Shown: positions 18,643 to 32,084 of the stretch, one piece after another
Layout of the letters: each line of letters opens with the position of its first letter
Position numbering within the stretch: position 1 is the first letter of the stretch
DNA from: Bacteroidales bacterium
GTDB taxonomy: Bacteria > Bacteroidota > Bacteroidia > Bacteroidales > F082
Assembly: GCA_017537965.1 (NCBI GenBank)
Contig: JAFYJV010000019.1
Location: 1 to 45,346 of the forward strand
Direction: 5' to 3'
Length of the DNA stretch: 45,346 bases
Notes under the pieces: model-generated
The model's input: the letters and a program-made list of their open reading frames with translations, nothing else
The model's database searches: none
What the model was told of the DNA's origin: nothing
Position numbers and translations under genes: made by a program

Positions 18643-18664
18643 GGATATTTGTACCCAAATATCC
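18643..18664 (+). promoter_or_regulatory. Perfect dyad overlapping the likely A2M promoter
   Basis: GGATATTTG, a 4-nt spacer (TACC), then CAAATATCC: a perfect 9-bp inverted repeat. Its left arm contains GATATTTG (18644-18651), one base off the -7 consensus, with CTTG 20 nt upstream at 18620-18623. It could be an operator or a hairpin at the 5' end of the transcript. Confidence 0.5.
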
Positions 18665-18700
18665 TGACGTGACGGAATCATTTAAACACCTAATTATATT

Positions 18701-21700
18701 ATGAGTACCAAAACAGTAAAAATCACTGGAATCCTGACCCTTGTTGTCGGGATCCTATTCCTCGGTGCTTTCACTTCTTCATGTAAAAAAGACACGAAGA
18801 AGACGGAACAACAAGTGCAAAACTTCAGCCTCATCGATGTTGAACCGACCTATTCCGCTGACGAGGTTCAATACAATGCGAAGGTTTTCTTCACGATGCC
18901 ATTGGAAGATGAGGACGCCTTGAAAATCTTCTCCTCGGATTTCGTCAAACAGTATGGGGTTACTCCATCCTATCTTGGCGACAGGAAGTATAACTTCCAG
19001 ATCAATAACATCAAACGTGGCAGCAGCGATGCTACCATCGAGATGGTGTTGGACGGAAAACCCTTGAAATCGAAGTCGAAAGTCACTCGTACCTTGGACG
19101 TGTGTGCCAAGGACGTATTCAAGGCTGTTGACCTCAAGGTAGACAAGGAACACAGTTCGGCAACCCTAATCTTCTCTCAGCCGCTCAAACAGCACAATAT
19201 CGACGGTTTCCTATCACTGAAGCCGGAAATGGGCTATCGTTCGGAGATCGTTGACAACAAAATTGTGCTTTATTTCGACAAGTCAAACGTTTATAGCTAT
19301 GAGCTCGAAGATGTCAGCTTGACCGTGGGATCGGGCATCAAGGACATTGATGGCAATTCCCTCAGAAACCCGCAGTCGTTTACCTTCGACTTGACGGATC
19401 TCCTGCCTAAAGTGCAATGGACTGAGAAAGGTGTCATCGTTCCTGAAGTGGGGGATGCCACCATCTATTTCGATGCTATCTGCCTGAAATCAGTGGTGCT
19501 CCGTATTGTCCGTGTCTTCGACGACAACATCTTGTCGTTCTATCAAGACAACGATCTCGATGATGTGGATGGCATCCGCCAAGCCGGACGTCTTGTAAAG
19601 AAGGTGACCCTTACCCTTGACAATCCCGCACCGAACCAATGGAAGACTTTCCCCATCGTACTGTCTGACTATGTGGATGTGAAAGCTGGCGACATGTACC
19701 AGCTCATTCTTGACTTTGGTCCCGCCGACTACGCCTTCGCCACCGACGAATCCAAGGAACTTACTTTGGAGGACGATGATCTGGAGGCCCGTTATTGGGA
19801 TGGCAATGCCTACTCTTTCAAGCTTCATGACTATGAAGGTGATTGGGATGATCCGCTTTCGTTATCATACTACAACTGGGTGGAAAGAGAAAAGAACGTG
19901 ATTGTCACCGACCTCGCTATGACTGCCAAGATGGGTAGCGACGATGCCATCGACGTTTACGTGTTCCAGATCTCCGATGCACAGCCTGCCTCGGGTGCTG
20001 AAGTCATCGCATACAACTACCAACGTCAAAAAGTCGCCTCAGGTAAAGCCGACAGCAAAGGCCACGTGCATCTTGATTGCCCCAACCGTCCTGCTTTTGT
20101 GGTGGCAAAAGACCGCAAGGGTGGACAGTCCATCATCAAGACTAACAATGGCAAGGCTTTGTCATACAGTAAATTCGATATCGGTGGTGAGTCGATTGAG
20201 AAAGGCGTGGCTGCCTTCGCTTACTCCAACCGTGGCGTGTGGCGTCCAGGTGATGAGCTCCAACTCAACCTCATGCTCTCCGACTTCGGTTCCAAGCTTC
20301 CTGCCGACTATCCCGTGGTGATGGAGGTCCGTGACGCTTCCAACAGGATGTATGCCCGTCAGTCGAACAACAGCCCTGTCGGCGGCATCTATACCTATAA
20401 GGTCCAGACCAGTCCCAACGATGAGACCGGCCTTTGGAGAGCTAGCTTCAAGATCGGAAACAGCGTCGTGGATAAGTACCTCAGAGTGGAGACGGTGAAA
20501 CCCAACCGCTTGGAGATCAAGTTCAACACTCCGGAAGTCATCAGTCTCGGAAATCCGCGTATCGCCAAGTTGAATGCCAAGTGGCTCAACGGCTTGATTG
20601 CCTCTGGACTCAAGGCGGAGATCGATGTCAGGGTGCGCCAAGGACATACTTCGTTCAAGAGTTTCCCGACCTATACCTTTGGCAATGACTCAGAGCGTTT
20701 CTATCCTGAAGAATACGCCCTCTTTAGCGGACCGCTTGATGGTCAAGGAAATGCCTCCGTCGGCTTCGAGCCTTTGTCGGATCTCTCATCAGAACAGATG
20801 TTGAATGCCACCTTCACCACCAAGGTCTTTGAGCAGGGCGGCGACTTCAGCATCTCATCGTCATCGGCCATGCTGTCACCCTACGAACGCTATGTGGGCG
20901 TCGAGTTCCCTGAGACGGAATCGAAATACGGAAGCTATTACTTCACCAACCGCGACTGGAAGTTCCCTGTTGCAGTAGTCAAGGAGAATGGCGAGTTGGC
21001 TAAGTCAACCATCGCACTCAGTTATCAGTTCTACAAACTGGATAAGTATTGGTGGTGGTCGAGCGAGGATTCATATACCCTCCAGAAATACATCAATGGC
21101 ACCTACAAACGTCCAGAGATGAGCGGCACCATGACTTGCAACAACGGCAAGACAGAACTGACCCTCAACGTTCCGGATGAGAAATGGGGTTTGTATCTGC
21201 TGGTCATCACCGATGACCAAGGCGGCAACACATTCGCCAAGGTGATGCGTTTCGACTGGAACTACGCCACCATCCACTCCACGGGCGACTCTGACGGTCC
21301 AGTGGAACTTGCCATGAGCAGCAGCAAAGATACTTACAAGGTAGGCGAGAACATCATCGTGAGTTTCCCTGCCAATGAAAAGGCTAAAGCCCTCGTCACG
21401 GTTGAAGCCAACGACAAGGTGTTGCAGAGCATCTTGGTTGATAAGCTCGGCACGGAAGGTCAGGTGGAGATCAAGGCAACCGAGGAGATGATCCCGAATG
21501 TCTATGTCTATGTCTCCCTCATCCAACCCCGCGACGCTGGCAACAACTTGCCGTTACGCATGTACGGCGTGGTGCCTGTCAAGGTGGAGGACAGCCAGTT
21601 GCAGCTGAAGCCGGTGCTGACGGTGCCTGAGACTTCCAATACCAAGAAAAACATCCAGGTGAATGTCAAGGAGGAGAACAACAAAGCCATGACATACACC

Positions 21701-23884
21701 CTCGCTGTGGTGGATGAAGGCATCCTTGGTCTTACCAACTACACCACTCCTGATCCTTACAATTATTTCAACGCGAAACAATCGCTCAAGGTCCGCACTT
21801 GGGACAACTATGAATATATCATTGACGCCTTCTCCGGCGAGATGGGCACCTTGTATGCCGTCGGTGGCGATGGTTTCATCAATCAGGAGATCACCCTCGA
21901 CAAGCGCTTCAAGGCTTATGCGATCACCTTGGGACCCTTCGAGCTCAAGGCTGGCAAGACCAACACCCATGAGTTCGAGGTGCCGCAATGCTCAGGCGCA
22001 CTTCGCTTCATGGTCGTGGCCAAGGGTGCTGGCAAGTCGTTCGGTGCCACCGAGAAGGAGATGAAAGTCGTCGATCCGATTACCCTCTATCCGTCCGCTC
22101 CGCGTGTCACTGGGCCTGGCGATGAGATGAATCTCAAGGTGCAGGTTTTGGCTCCTACGATGAAGGGCAAGAATCTCAACGTCACGGTGAACAACAAGAA
22201 TCTCAACGCTGTGGGCGAGATTCCGTCATCCGTGAAGGTAGATGAGAACGGAGAAGCCTTGGTTGTCATGAAAGTCAAGGTGCCGGAGACCCTCGGCAAT
22301 GCCACCATGGATGTCAAGGTCTCAGGCGGTGGCTTCGACGCTCAGACCACAACCGTCATCCCTATCCGAATGCCTTATGCCGAGAAACGTACAACCTATA
22401 CGGAGGAGATCGAGCCGAAGGGCACCAAGACCATCAACTTCGATGTCAAGGGCCTCGCTGGCACTCAGGAAGGCAATGTCATGGTGGCCTCGTTGATCCC
22501 TGTTGACTTCTACAGCAGACTCAACTATCTCACCACCTATCCATACGGTTGCCTCGAACAGGTGGTCTCCGCCGCTTTCCCGCAACTCTATTTCAACTAT
22601 TTCATCCAGCAAAGTGATGAGGATCAGACCAAGACCCGTGATGCCATCCTCAATGGCATCAACAGCCTGAAGTCCTACCAGAAGGCCGACTTCTCGCTCA
22701 CCAATTGGGTGGGAGGCAACTATACGGATCCTTGGACGGAGATCTATGCGCTGCATTTCCTCGTGGAGGCCAGGAAACAGGGCTTCGATGTGCCCGACTA
22801 CCTCTATGATGGCCTGATGAAGCACCAAGCCGACATCGCCAAGGCATGGAGAAACAATCCCGACTTCCCGCAAGGCGAGACCATCCAGGCATACCGTCTC
22901 TTCGCATTGGCGCTTGGCGGTGCTCCTGAGATGGGTGCGCTCAACCGTTTCAAGGAACTGAAGCTGAAATATAGCCTGAGTTCCTTGCTGACAGCGGCCA
23001 CCTACGCCCAGGTGGGTAAGAAAAACATGGTTTCGCAGTTCTGGCCCACCATGAACGAGGGTGAAGCCCTTTCGGACTATATCTCTTCGTTCGGTTCCCA
23101 GACCCGCGACCTCGCTTTCTTGACCTATTCGGAGATGCTTTGCAGCAAAGACGATGCACTGGTTCAAGGTCATATCAATGACCTCTGTGAGATCCTTAAC
23201 AGTAACCGCTGGCTCGACACCCAATCGACAGCCTTTGCCCTCTTCACCTTGGGTAAATATGCCGAGAAGATGGGAACTACCAACTCGCCCATCTCCGCCA
23301 CGGTGAAGGTCAATGGTGAGGAGCGCACCTTGAACACCAACATGGGCTCCGCAGCCTTTGCCATCACTCCGAAACTGGGTTCCAACAAGTTGGAACTCAA
23401 GAACAACTCTGACCAGAAGGTCACTGCGAAGGTCTTTACCAAAACGGCGCTGGCCGAATATGAGACAACGGAAAGCGGCAACTTCATCCAGATGAAGGTG
23501 AACTATTACGACAAGAAGGGTGCGGCACTCAATCCGGCTTCGTTGCCGATGGGTACCGACTTCTCAGTGGAGATCGTCGTGGAGAATCCGAGCGACTACC
23601 GTGTGACGGAACTGGCATTGTCATACTACCTCGCCTCGGGATGGGAGATCGTCAATGAGCGTGTGAACGGAGAAGGCGGCGACCAAGGTGCCAAGCATCT
23701 TGACATCCGCGATGACCGCGCTTACTTCTTCTTCGATCTTTCATCAAAGTCAAAGAAGACCTTCCGTCTCAAGTTGAATGCCACTTACGAAGGCTCCTAT
23801 ATGTTGCCGGCAGTCCGTTGCGAGGACATGTACAACAACGAGATCTTCTACAACGTTCCTGCCCGTCAGGTGACGGTCCGTTGA
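18701..23884 (+). CDS. Alpha-2-macroglobulin family lipoprotein with thioester
   Basis: 1727 residues. The N-terminus (MSTKTVKITGILTLVVGILF then TSSCKK) is a lipoprotein signal with Cys28 as the lipidation site, although Thr stands at -4 and Ser at -3. The family macroglobulin domains follow; NRGVWRPGDELQLNLML (near residue 510) and VDEGILGLTNYTTPDPYNYF (near 1005) are hallmark segments. The thioester motif is CLEQ with Cys1284, so the protease-trapping chemistry should be intact. The alpha-toroid surrounds it, and a receptor-binding-like domain ends the protein. Bacterial A2Ms lie in the periplasm or outer membrane and trap incoming proteases. The next gene is PBP1C, the usual partner. It could be regulated through the dyad at 18643. 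Confidence 0.94.
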   Translation: MSTKTVKITGILTLVVGILFLGAFTSSCKKDTKKTEQQVQNFSLIDVEPTYSADEVQYNAKVFFTMPLEDEDALKIFSSDFVKQYGVTPSYLGDRKYNFQINNIKRGSSDATIEMVLDGKPLKSKSKVTRTLDVCAKDVFKAVDLKVDKEHSSATLIFSQPLKQHNIDGFLSLKPEMGYRSEIVDNKIVLYFDKSNVYSYELEDVSLTVGSGIKDIDGNSLRNPQSFTFDLTDLLPKVQWTEKGVIVPEVGDATIYFDAICLKSVVLRIVRVFDDNILSFYQDNDLDDVDGIRQAGRLVKKVTLTLDNPAPNQWKTFPIVLSDYVDVKAGDMYQLILDFGPADYAFATDESKELTLEDDDLEARYWDGNAYSFKLHDYEGDWDDPLSLSYYNWVEREKNVIVTDLAMTAKMGSDDAIDVYVFQISDAQPASGAEVIAYNYQRQKVASGKADSKGHVHLDCPNRPAFVVAKDRKGGQSIIKTNNGKALSYSKFDIGGESIEKGVAAFAYSNRGVWRPGDELQLNLMLSDFGSKLPADYPVVMEVRDASNRMYARQSNNSPVGGIYTYKVQTSPNDETGLWRASFKIGNSVVDKYLRVETVKPNRLEIKFNTPEVISLGNPRIAKLNAKWLNGLIASGLKAEIDVRVRQGHTSFKSFPTYTFGNDSERFYPEEYALFSGPLDGQGNASVGFEPLSDLSSEQMLNATFTTKVFEQGGDFSISSSSAMLSPYERYVGVEFPETESKYGSYYFTNRDWKFPVAVVKENGELAKSTIALSYQFYKLDKYWWWSSEDSYTLQKYINGTYKRPEMSGTMTCNNGKTELTLNVPDEKWGLYLLVITDDQGGNTFAKVMRFDWNYATIHSTGDSDGPVELAMSSSKDTYKVGENIIVSFPANEKAKALVTVEANDKVLQSILVDKLGTEGQVEIKATEEMIPNVYVYVSLIQPRDAGNNLPLRMYGVVPVKVEDSQLQLKPVLTVPETSNTKKNIQVNVKEENNKAMTYTLAVVDEGILGLTNYTTPDPYNYFNAKQSLKVRTWDNYEYIIDAFSGEMGTLYAVGGDGFINQEITLDKRFKAYAITLGPFELKAGKTNTHEFEVPQCSGALRFMVVAKGAGKSFGATEKEMKVVDPITLYPSAPRVTGPGDEMNLKVQVLAPTMKGKNLNVTVNNKNLNAVGEIPSSVKVDENGEALVVMKVKVPETLGNATMDVKVSGGGFDAQTTTVIPIRMPYAEKRTTYTEEIEPKGTKTINFDVKGLAGTQEGNVMVASLIPVDFYSRLNYLTTYPYGCLEQVVSAAFPQLYFNYFIQQSDEDQTKTRDAILNGINSLKSYQKADFSLTNWVGGNYTDPWTEIYALHFLVEARKQGFDVPDYLYDGLMKHQADIAKAWRNNPDFPQGETIQAYRLFALALGGAPEMGALNRFKELKLKYSLSSLLTAATYAQVGKKNMVSQFWPTMNEGEALSDYISSFGSQTRDLAFLTYSEMLCSKDDALVQGHINDLCEILNSNRWLDTQSTAFALFTLGKYAEKMGTTNSPISATVKVNGEERTLNTNMGSAAFAITPKLGSNKLELKNNSDQKVTAKVFTKTALAEYETTESGNFIQMKVNYYDKKGAALNPASLPMGTDFSVEIVVENPSDYRVTELALSYYLASGWEIVNERVNGEGGDQGAKHLDIRDDRAYFFFDLSSKSKKTFRLKLNATYEGSYMLPAVRCEDMYNNEIFYNVPARQVTVR

Positions 23885-23926
23885 CCTTCTCTTGAATCGT
23901 CAAAGGAACTGATCAATTAGGATCCG

Positions 23927-27759
<3,833 letters not shown>

Positions 27760-27794
27760 TGATATTAGTATTGAAAGTTCAACAATCCAAAACT

Positions 27795-29813
27795 ATGAAT
27801 AGAATGAAAGTATTGAGAATCGGTGCGTTTGCCATATTGTTGATGTCGATATTGAGCGTTTCTGCCCAGTCAAGACTCGACAAGCAAGTGTTGATGACCA
27901 TTGGTGACACTCCAGTGACTGTCAAGGAGTTCTGCGACGTCTATAACAAAAACAACCTGAAAGGCGATGTCATTGAAAAGAAGTCGGTGGATGAATATCT
28001 GGATTTGTTTATGAATTTCCGCATGAAGGTCATGGAGGCATACGAGATGAAACTCGACACCAGCTCCAAGTTCAAAAGAGAGTTGGAAGGCTATCGGAAA
28101 CAGTTGGCAAAGCCTTATTTCACCAATGATGAAATCAGTGAGGAGCTGGTCAGGGAAGCCTATCAGCGCAAACAGAAGGATGTTAGGGCTTCACATATCT
28201 TGATTTCCTGTGACCGTCATGCCTTGCCGGAAGATACTCTGAAAGCTTACAACCAAGCCATGGAGATTCGCAAGAGAGCCTTGAATGGAGAAGACTTTGG
28301 GAAGTTGGCAGTCCAATATTCCCAAGATCCTTCGGCGCGTGATACGAAAGCCACTGAACAGATGCCCGCCAGAAAAGGTAACAAGGGAGACTTGGGATAT
28401 TTCACTGTGTTCGACATGGTCTATCCTTTTGAGACCGGAGCCTATAACCTCAAGGAAGGAGAGATCTCCATGCCTGTGCGTAGCGACTTCGGTTACCATA
28501 TCATCAAGCTCAACAGCATCACTGACGCCCTGGGTACCATTGAAGCAGCCCATATCTTCCTGCGTGTGCCCCAAAACGCCACCGAAGAGGAAGAACAAGC
28601 CTTGAAGCAAAAGGCGGACAACATCTATGCGGAGTTGATTGATCGTAATGGCAAAAACTGGAAAGAGATGGTTGCCAAGTATTCTGAAGACAAAGGGACT
28701 ATTGAGAGCAAAGGCAACCTGACTCCTTTCACGGTCAGCAGACTGGTGCCACAGTTCATTGAAGCCATCAAACAATTGAAACCTGGTGAAATATCCAAGC
28801 CGGTCCGTACGAACTATGGATACCATATCATTCGTTTTGTTAGTGCGTCGGGCGTGGGAAGTTTTGAGTCAGAGAAAAAAGGCTTGGAAAGCCGAATTGA
28901 AAAGGACATGCGTTCCAAAAAATCGGAAGAGGTGGTCGTTCAACAGATCAAGAAAGACTATAAGTTCAAGTCAAACGATAAGAACATCAATGATTTCGTT
29001 GCCACCGTTGACAGCACCATCCTGCGTGCTTCGTTTGTGCCTTCTTCTAAAGCTGATTTGAATGCCGAACTGTTCCAAATTGGCGACGCCTCCTATAAGG
29101 TTAACGATTTCATAACCTATATCAAGGCAAAACAGTCGGCTCAACGCTATCTTTCTGCTTCTGCCTATGCGTTTCAGCTTTTTGATGCTTTCCAAAACCA
29201 GAAGGTTCTCGATTATGCGGATCAACATCTTGAAGAGAAATATCCTGATTTCAAGACGTTGGTGCAGGAATACAATGACGGCATTCTGCTGTTTGACTTG
29301 ATGGAGCAGCAGGTTTGGAACAAAGCCATCGTGGATACGGTTGGACTTCGCAATTATTATGAACTTCATAAAAATGAATACATGTGGAGCGATCGTGTGG
29401 AGGCTTGTGTCGTCAACATTGCCATGCCAGAGTCGCTCCCCAAGGTCAAGGAACTATTGGAGAACGGTGTGACTTTCGATAGTTTGCAAAGTGCTGTCCT
29501 CAGGGATTCCATCAGTTATGTTTATGTGAAAAGAGGTTTTTATCAGCATGGTGACAACGGCTTCGTCGATGACACTGAATGGAAAGCTGGTGTGACGAAA
29601 GAGTTCCCACCCACTGTTGACAAATCGACAATTATCGTACATATTTTCCAAGTGCGGACGCCTGAACCGAAGACTTTGCGTGAAGCCAAGGGCCTGGTGA
29701 CCTCCGACTATCAGGTTGAATTGGAAGCCCAATGGATGGATTCATTGCACGAGAAATATCCCGTGAAGATTGACGAGAAGGTTCTTAAAAAGGTTAGAAA
29801 GCGTTACCAATGA
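27795..29813 (+). CDS. Periplasmic peptidyl-prolyl isomerase/chaperone with parvulin domains
   Basis: 672 residues from the ATG at 27795; the longer frame (27756) overlaps guaB and lacks a leading signal sequence. The signal peptide MNRMKVLRIGAFAILLMSILSVSAQ ends before Ser/Gln. After an N-terminal chaperone region, two parvulin (PpiC) domains are seen at about residues 120-240 (VRASHILIS... GDLGYFTVFDMVYPFETGAYNL, then VRSDFGYHIIKL) and 245-350 (AAHIFLRVP... KPVRTNYGYHII). The C-terminal third is helical. It belongs to the SurA/PpiD-like foldase group and should help outer-membrane proteins fold. The next gene overlaps it by 4 nt. Confidence 0.88.
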   Translation: MNRMKVLRIGAFAILLMSILSVSAQSRLDKQVLMTIGDTPVTVKEFCDVYNKNNLKGDVIEKKSVDEYLDLFMNFRMKVMEAYEMKLDTSSKFKRELEGYRKQLAKPYFTNDEISEELVREAYQRKQKDVRASHILISCDRHALPEDTLKAYNQAMEIRKRALNGEDFGKLAVQYSQDPSARDTKATEQMPARKGNKGDLGYFTVFDMVYPFETGAYNLKEGEISMPVRSDFGYHIIKLNSITDALGTIEAAHIFLRVPQNATEEEEQALKQKADNIYAELIDRNGKNWKEMVAKYSEDKGTIESKGNLTPFTVSRLVPQFIEAIKQLKPGEISKPVRTNYGYHIIRFVSASGVGSFESEKKGLESRIEKDMRSKKSEEVVVQQIKKDYKFKSNDKNINDFVATVDSTILRASFVPSSKADLNAELFQIGDASYKVNDFITYIKAKQSAQRYLSASAYAFQLFDAFQNQKVLDYADQHLEEKYPDFKTLVQEYNDGILLFDLMEQQVWNKAIVDTVGLRNYYELHKNEYMWSDRVEACVVNIAMPESLPKVKELLENGVTFDSLQSAVLRDSISYVYVKRGFYQHGDNGFVDDTEWKAGVTKEFPPTVDKSTIIVHIFQVRTPEPKTLREAKGLVTSDYQVELEAQWMDSLHEKYPVKIDEKVLKKVRKRYQ

Positions 29814-30658
29814 GAGTCTCAACCTTTTTGAGTGTCATCTTGCTGCTTGTCACGACTGGATGTCGCGATTATCTCGCGAAATCGGATCGTGTCGTGATTG
29901 CTACATGCTACGGTAACAAGCTGTATGCCGAAGACCTGGCAGGCGTAGTGCCCAGCGATGCCTCAAGAATGGATAGCATCTCACGTGTCAATGCCTTCGT
30001 TGACTCTTGGATTCGGCGACAATTGCTCCTTCATCAGGCAGAACATAATCTCACCCCAGAACAACGTGACTTTTCGAAACAGTTACAGGATTATGAGAAT
30101 TCATTGATCATCTATGCCTATGAGACTCAGTTGATTGAACAATATCTTGATACGGTGGTGAGTGAGGAAGAGATCGTTGAGTATTATGAGGATAACAAGC
30201 AGAATTTTCAGCTAAGGTCAACTATGGTGAAAGTGGCTTATGTGATTTTGCCGAACGAATCGAAACACCGAAAGGACTTCCAACAGCTAATGAGTAATCG
30301 TGACACGCTCATGCTTCCCAAGTTGGATGCACTGGCTGCCCACCATGCTGTGTCGAGTTTTTTGGATGTTGACTCATGGGTGCGACTGGACGATCTGCTT
30401 CAAAAGGTGCCGATGGAAATCTATAACACCGAGAGTTTCCTTAAGAAGAATCGATTCGTCATGTTTGAGAAGGATAATCTTGTCTTTATGGTGCGTTTCG
30501 AGGACTTTCTGATGGCGGAGAGTGTCTCGCCTTTGGAGATAGAACGTGCCAACATCAAGAACATTCTTCTGCTGAAACGTCAGAAAGCACTGCTTTCCCA
30601 GATGAATAATGACTTGTATGAGAAAGCGGAAAAGGATAATGTATTTGAAATCTATTAA
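29810..30658 (+). CDS. SurA-like lipoprotein without an intact PPIase domain
   Basis: 282 residues. MRVSTFLSVILLLVTTGC is a lipoprotein signal with Cys18 as the lipidated residue. The helical region (about 40-130, with VDSWIRRQLLLHQAEHNL) resembles the SurA/PpiD N-terminal chaperone fold. A typical parvulin core (the ASHIL and GYHII motifs) is missing; a faint remnant may exist near residues 138-250 (MVKVAYVIL). It overlaps the previous gene by 4 nt (ATGA) and lies 7 nt before surA, so the three are co-translated. The role is probably as a lipid-anchored helper of periplasmic folding, inferred from context only. Confidence 0.75.
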   Translation: MRVSTFLSVILLLVTTGCRDYLAKSDRVVIATCYGNKLYAEDLAGVVPSDASRMDSISRVNAFVDSWIRRQLLLHQAEHNLTPEQRDFSKQLQDYENSLIIYAYETQLIEQYLDTVVSEEEIVEYYEDNKQNFQLRSTMVKVAYVILPNESKHRKDFQQLMSNRDTLMLPKLDALAAHHAVSSFLDVDSWVRLDDLLQKVPMEIYNTESFLKKNRFVMFEKDNLVFMVRFEDFLMAESVSPLEIERANIKNILLLKRQKALLSQMNNDLYEKAEKDNVFEIY

Positions 30659-30665
30659 AAAAGAT

Positions 30666-32051
30666 ATGTTGAAACGAGTTTTTTTGTTCATGGCAGTGAT
30701 TCTCACCATGGCTGCGGCAGCTCAGCCGAGCGGCCAGTCGCAAGTGGTGGATAAGATTGTTGCCGTGGTTGGTAAGAATATCATCCTTCAATCGGATGTT
30801 GAAAGTCAGTACCAGCAGTATCGGATGCAAGATGGTGTGACGGGTTCTGCGTCATCCGTGCGTTGTGAGATTCTCGAAGACCTATTGTTTCAGAAACTGA
30901 TGCTGAACCAGGCCGAGATGGACAGCCTTACGGTGTCGGATGAAGAGGTGGATTCTGAGCTGAACCGCCGTATCACCGATTTGATTGGTCGTTTTGGCTC
31001 TCAAGAGAAACTTGAAACGGTCTTCAACAAGACCATGACGGAGATCAAGGATGAACTTCGTCGGATGGTGAGAGACAGGATGCTCCAAGATCAGGTGAAG
31101 GCGGATATCCTGAAAGGGGTCGTGGTGACTCCTGCTGAGGTCAAGAGCTTTTATAATAGTATTCCTCAAGACAGCTTGCCGATGATTGGGACGGAATATG
31201 AGATTGCACAGATTGTGAAACGTCCGCCGATCAGTATCGACGAGAAGTTGAGAGTGAAAGACCAACTGTATCAGATCAGGAAGCGAATCCTAGAAGGGGA
31301 GAGCTTTTCCACCATGGCCATCTTGTATTCGGAAGACCCAGCGTCGGCGAAGAAAGGAGGAGAGCTCGGCTTCAATGGCCGTGGCGATTTAGTGCCCGAG
31401 TTTGAGAATGTGGCCTTCAACCTTAGGGACGGTGAGATTTCGGAAGTTGTAGAGACCCAGTATGGTTTTCATATCATCCAACTTATTGAAAAGAGGGATA
31501 ACTATGTGAACTGCCGTCATATCTTGATGACTGCAAAAGTTCCTGTGGAAGCGCTGGAGGAGGCCCAACGCGAACTCGATTCTGTTGCCACATTGATACG
31601 CAATGGCGACTTGAGTTTCGAGGAGGCATGCAAGAAGTTCAGCGACGACGATTCCAAGACCAACGGAGGGTATCTTTCCAATGCCGCATACGGAGGCAAC
31701 AGAATCGGACTTCAAGACCTGCAAGAGCTTGAGAACTATTTCCCTGAATACAAAAATCTTGCTTTTGTCATCAGCAAACTGGACGTTGACGAGGTGAGCG
31801 ATCCCGTTCCGATGACTACCAACGACAACAAGGATGCTTTCCGGTTGGTCATGGTCAAGAAGAAGGTCGAAACACATAAAGCAAATCTCAAGGATGACTA
31901 TTGGCGTTTCCAGTCCTGGGCGCTCAACGAAAAGAATCAGGCCGTCATCAAACAATGGATCAACAACAAGGCCAAGAAAGCTTTTATCCATGTGGATGAG
32001 GACTTCTCTGATTGTGGATTCCAGTTCGAATGGCACGGCAAGTCGATGTAA
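30666..32051 (+). CDS. surA: Periplasmic chaperone/peptidyl-prolyl isomerase SurA
   Basis: 461 residues from the ATG at 30666, the only start that leads into a signal peptide (MLKRVFLFMAVILTMAAAAQ). SurA_N follows (VVDKIVAVVGKNIILQSDVES, about residues 30-170), then two parvulin domains at about 175-275 (EYEIAQIVKRP... ETQYGFHIIQL) and 280-390 (NCRHILMTA... NGGYLSN), and a C-terminal helix. SurA guards unfolded outer-membrane proteins on the way to the Bam complex. It lies in a cluster with two related proteins and is followed by a MoxR gene that has its own promoter. Confidence 0.92.
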   Translation: MLKRVFLFMAVILTMAAAAQPSGQSQVVDKIVAVVGKNIILQSDVESQYQQYRMQDGVTGSASSVRCEILEDLLFQKLMLNQAEMDSLTVSDEEVDSELNRRITDLIGRFGSQEKLETVFNKTMTEIKDELRRMVRDRMLQDQVKADILKGVVVTPAEVKSFYNSIPQDSLPMIGTEYEIAQIVKRPPISIDEKLRVKDQLYQIRKRILEGESFSTMAILYSEDPASAKKGGELGFNGRGDLVPEFENVAFNLRDGEISEVVETQYGFHIIQLIEKRDNYVNCRHILMTAKVPVEALEEAQRELDSVATLIRNGDLSFEEACKKFSDDDSKTNGGYLSNAAYGGNRIGLQDLQELENYFPEYKNLAFVISKLDVDEVSDPVPMTTNDNKDAFRLVMVKKKVETHKANLKDDYWRFQSWALNEKNQAVIKQWINNKAKKAFIHVDEDFSDCGFQFEWHGKSM

Positions 32052-32063
32052 TTATTATTGTAT

Positions 32064-32071
32064 TATCTTTG
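32064..32071 (+). promoter_or_regulatory. -7 promoter element for the MoxR gene
   Basis: TATCTTTG is a perfect TAnnTTTG and ends 13 nt before the ATG at 32085, just after the surA stop. Confidence 0.7.
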
Positions 32072-32084
32072 AAAGTCAGAAACA

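Noticed and set aside
22322-23224. 300-residue minus-strand open frame within the A2M gene
   Set aside because: Shadow of the A2M thioester domain; low-complexity, no recognised motif.
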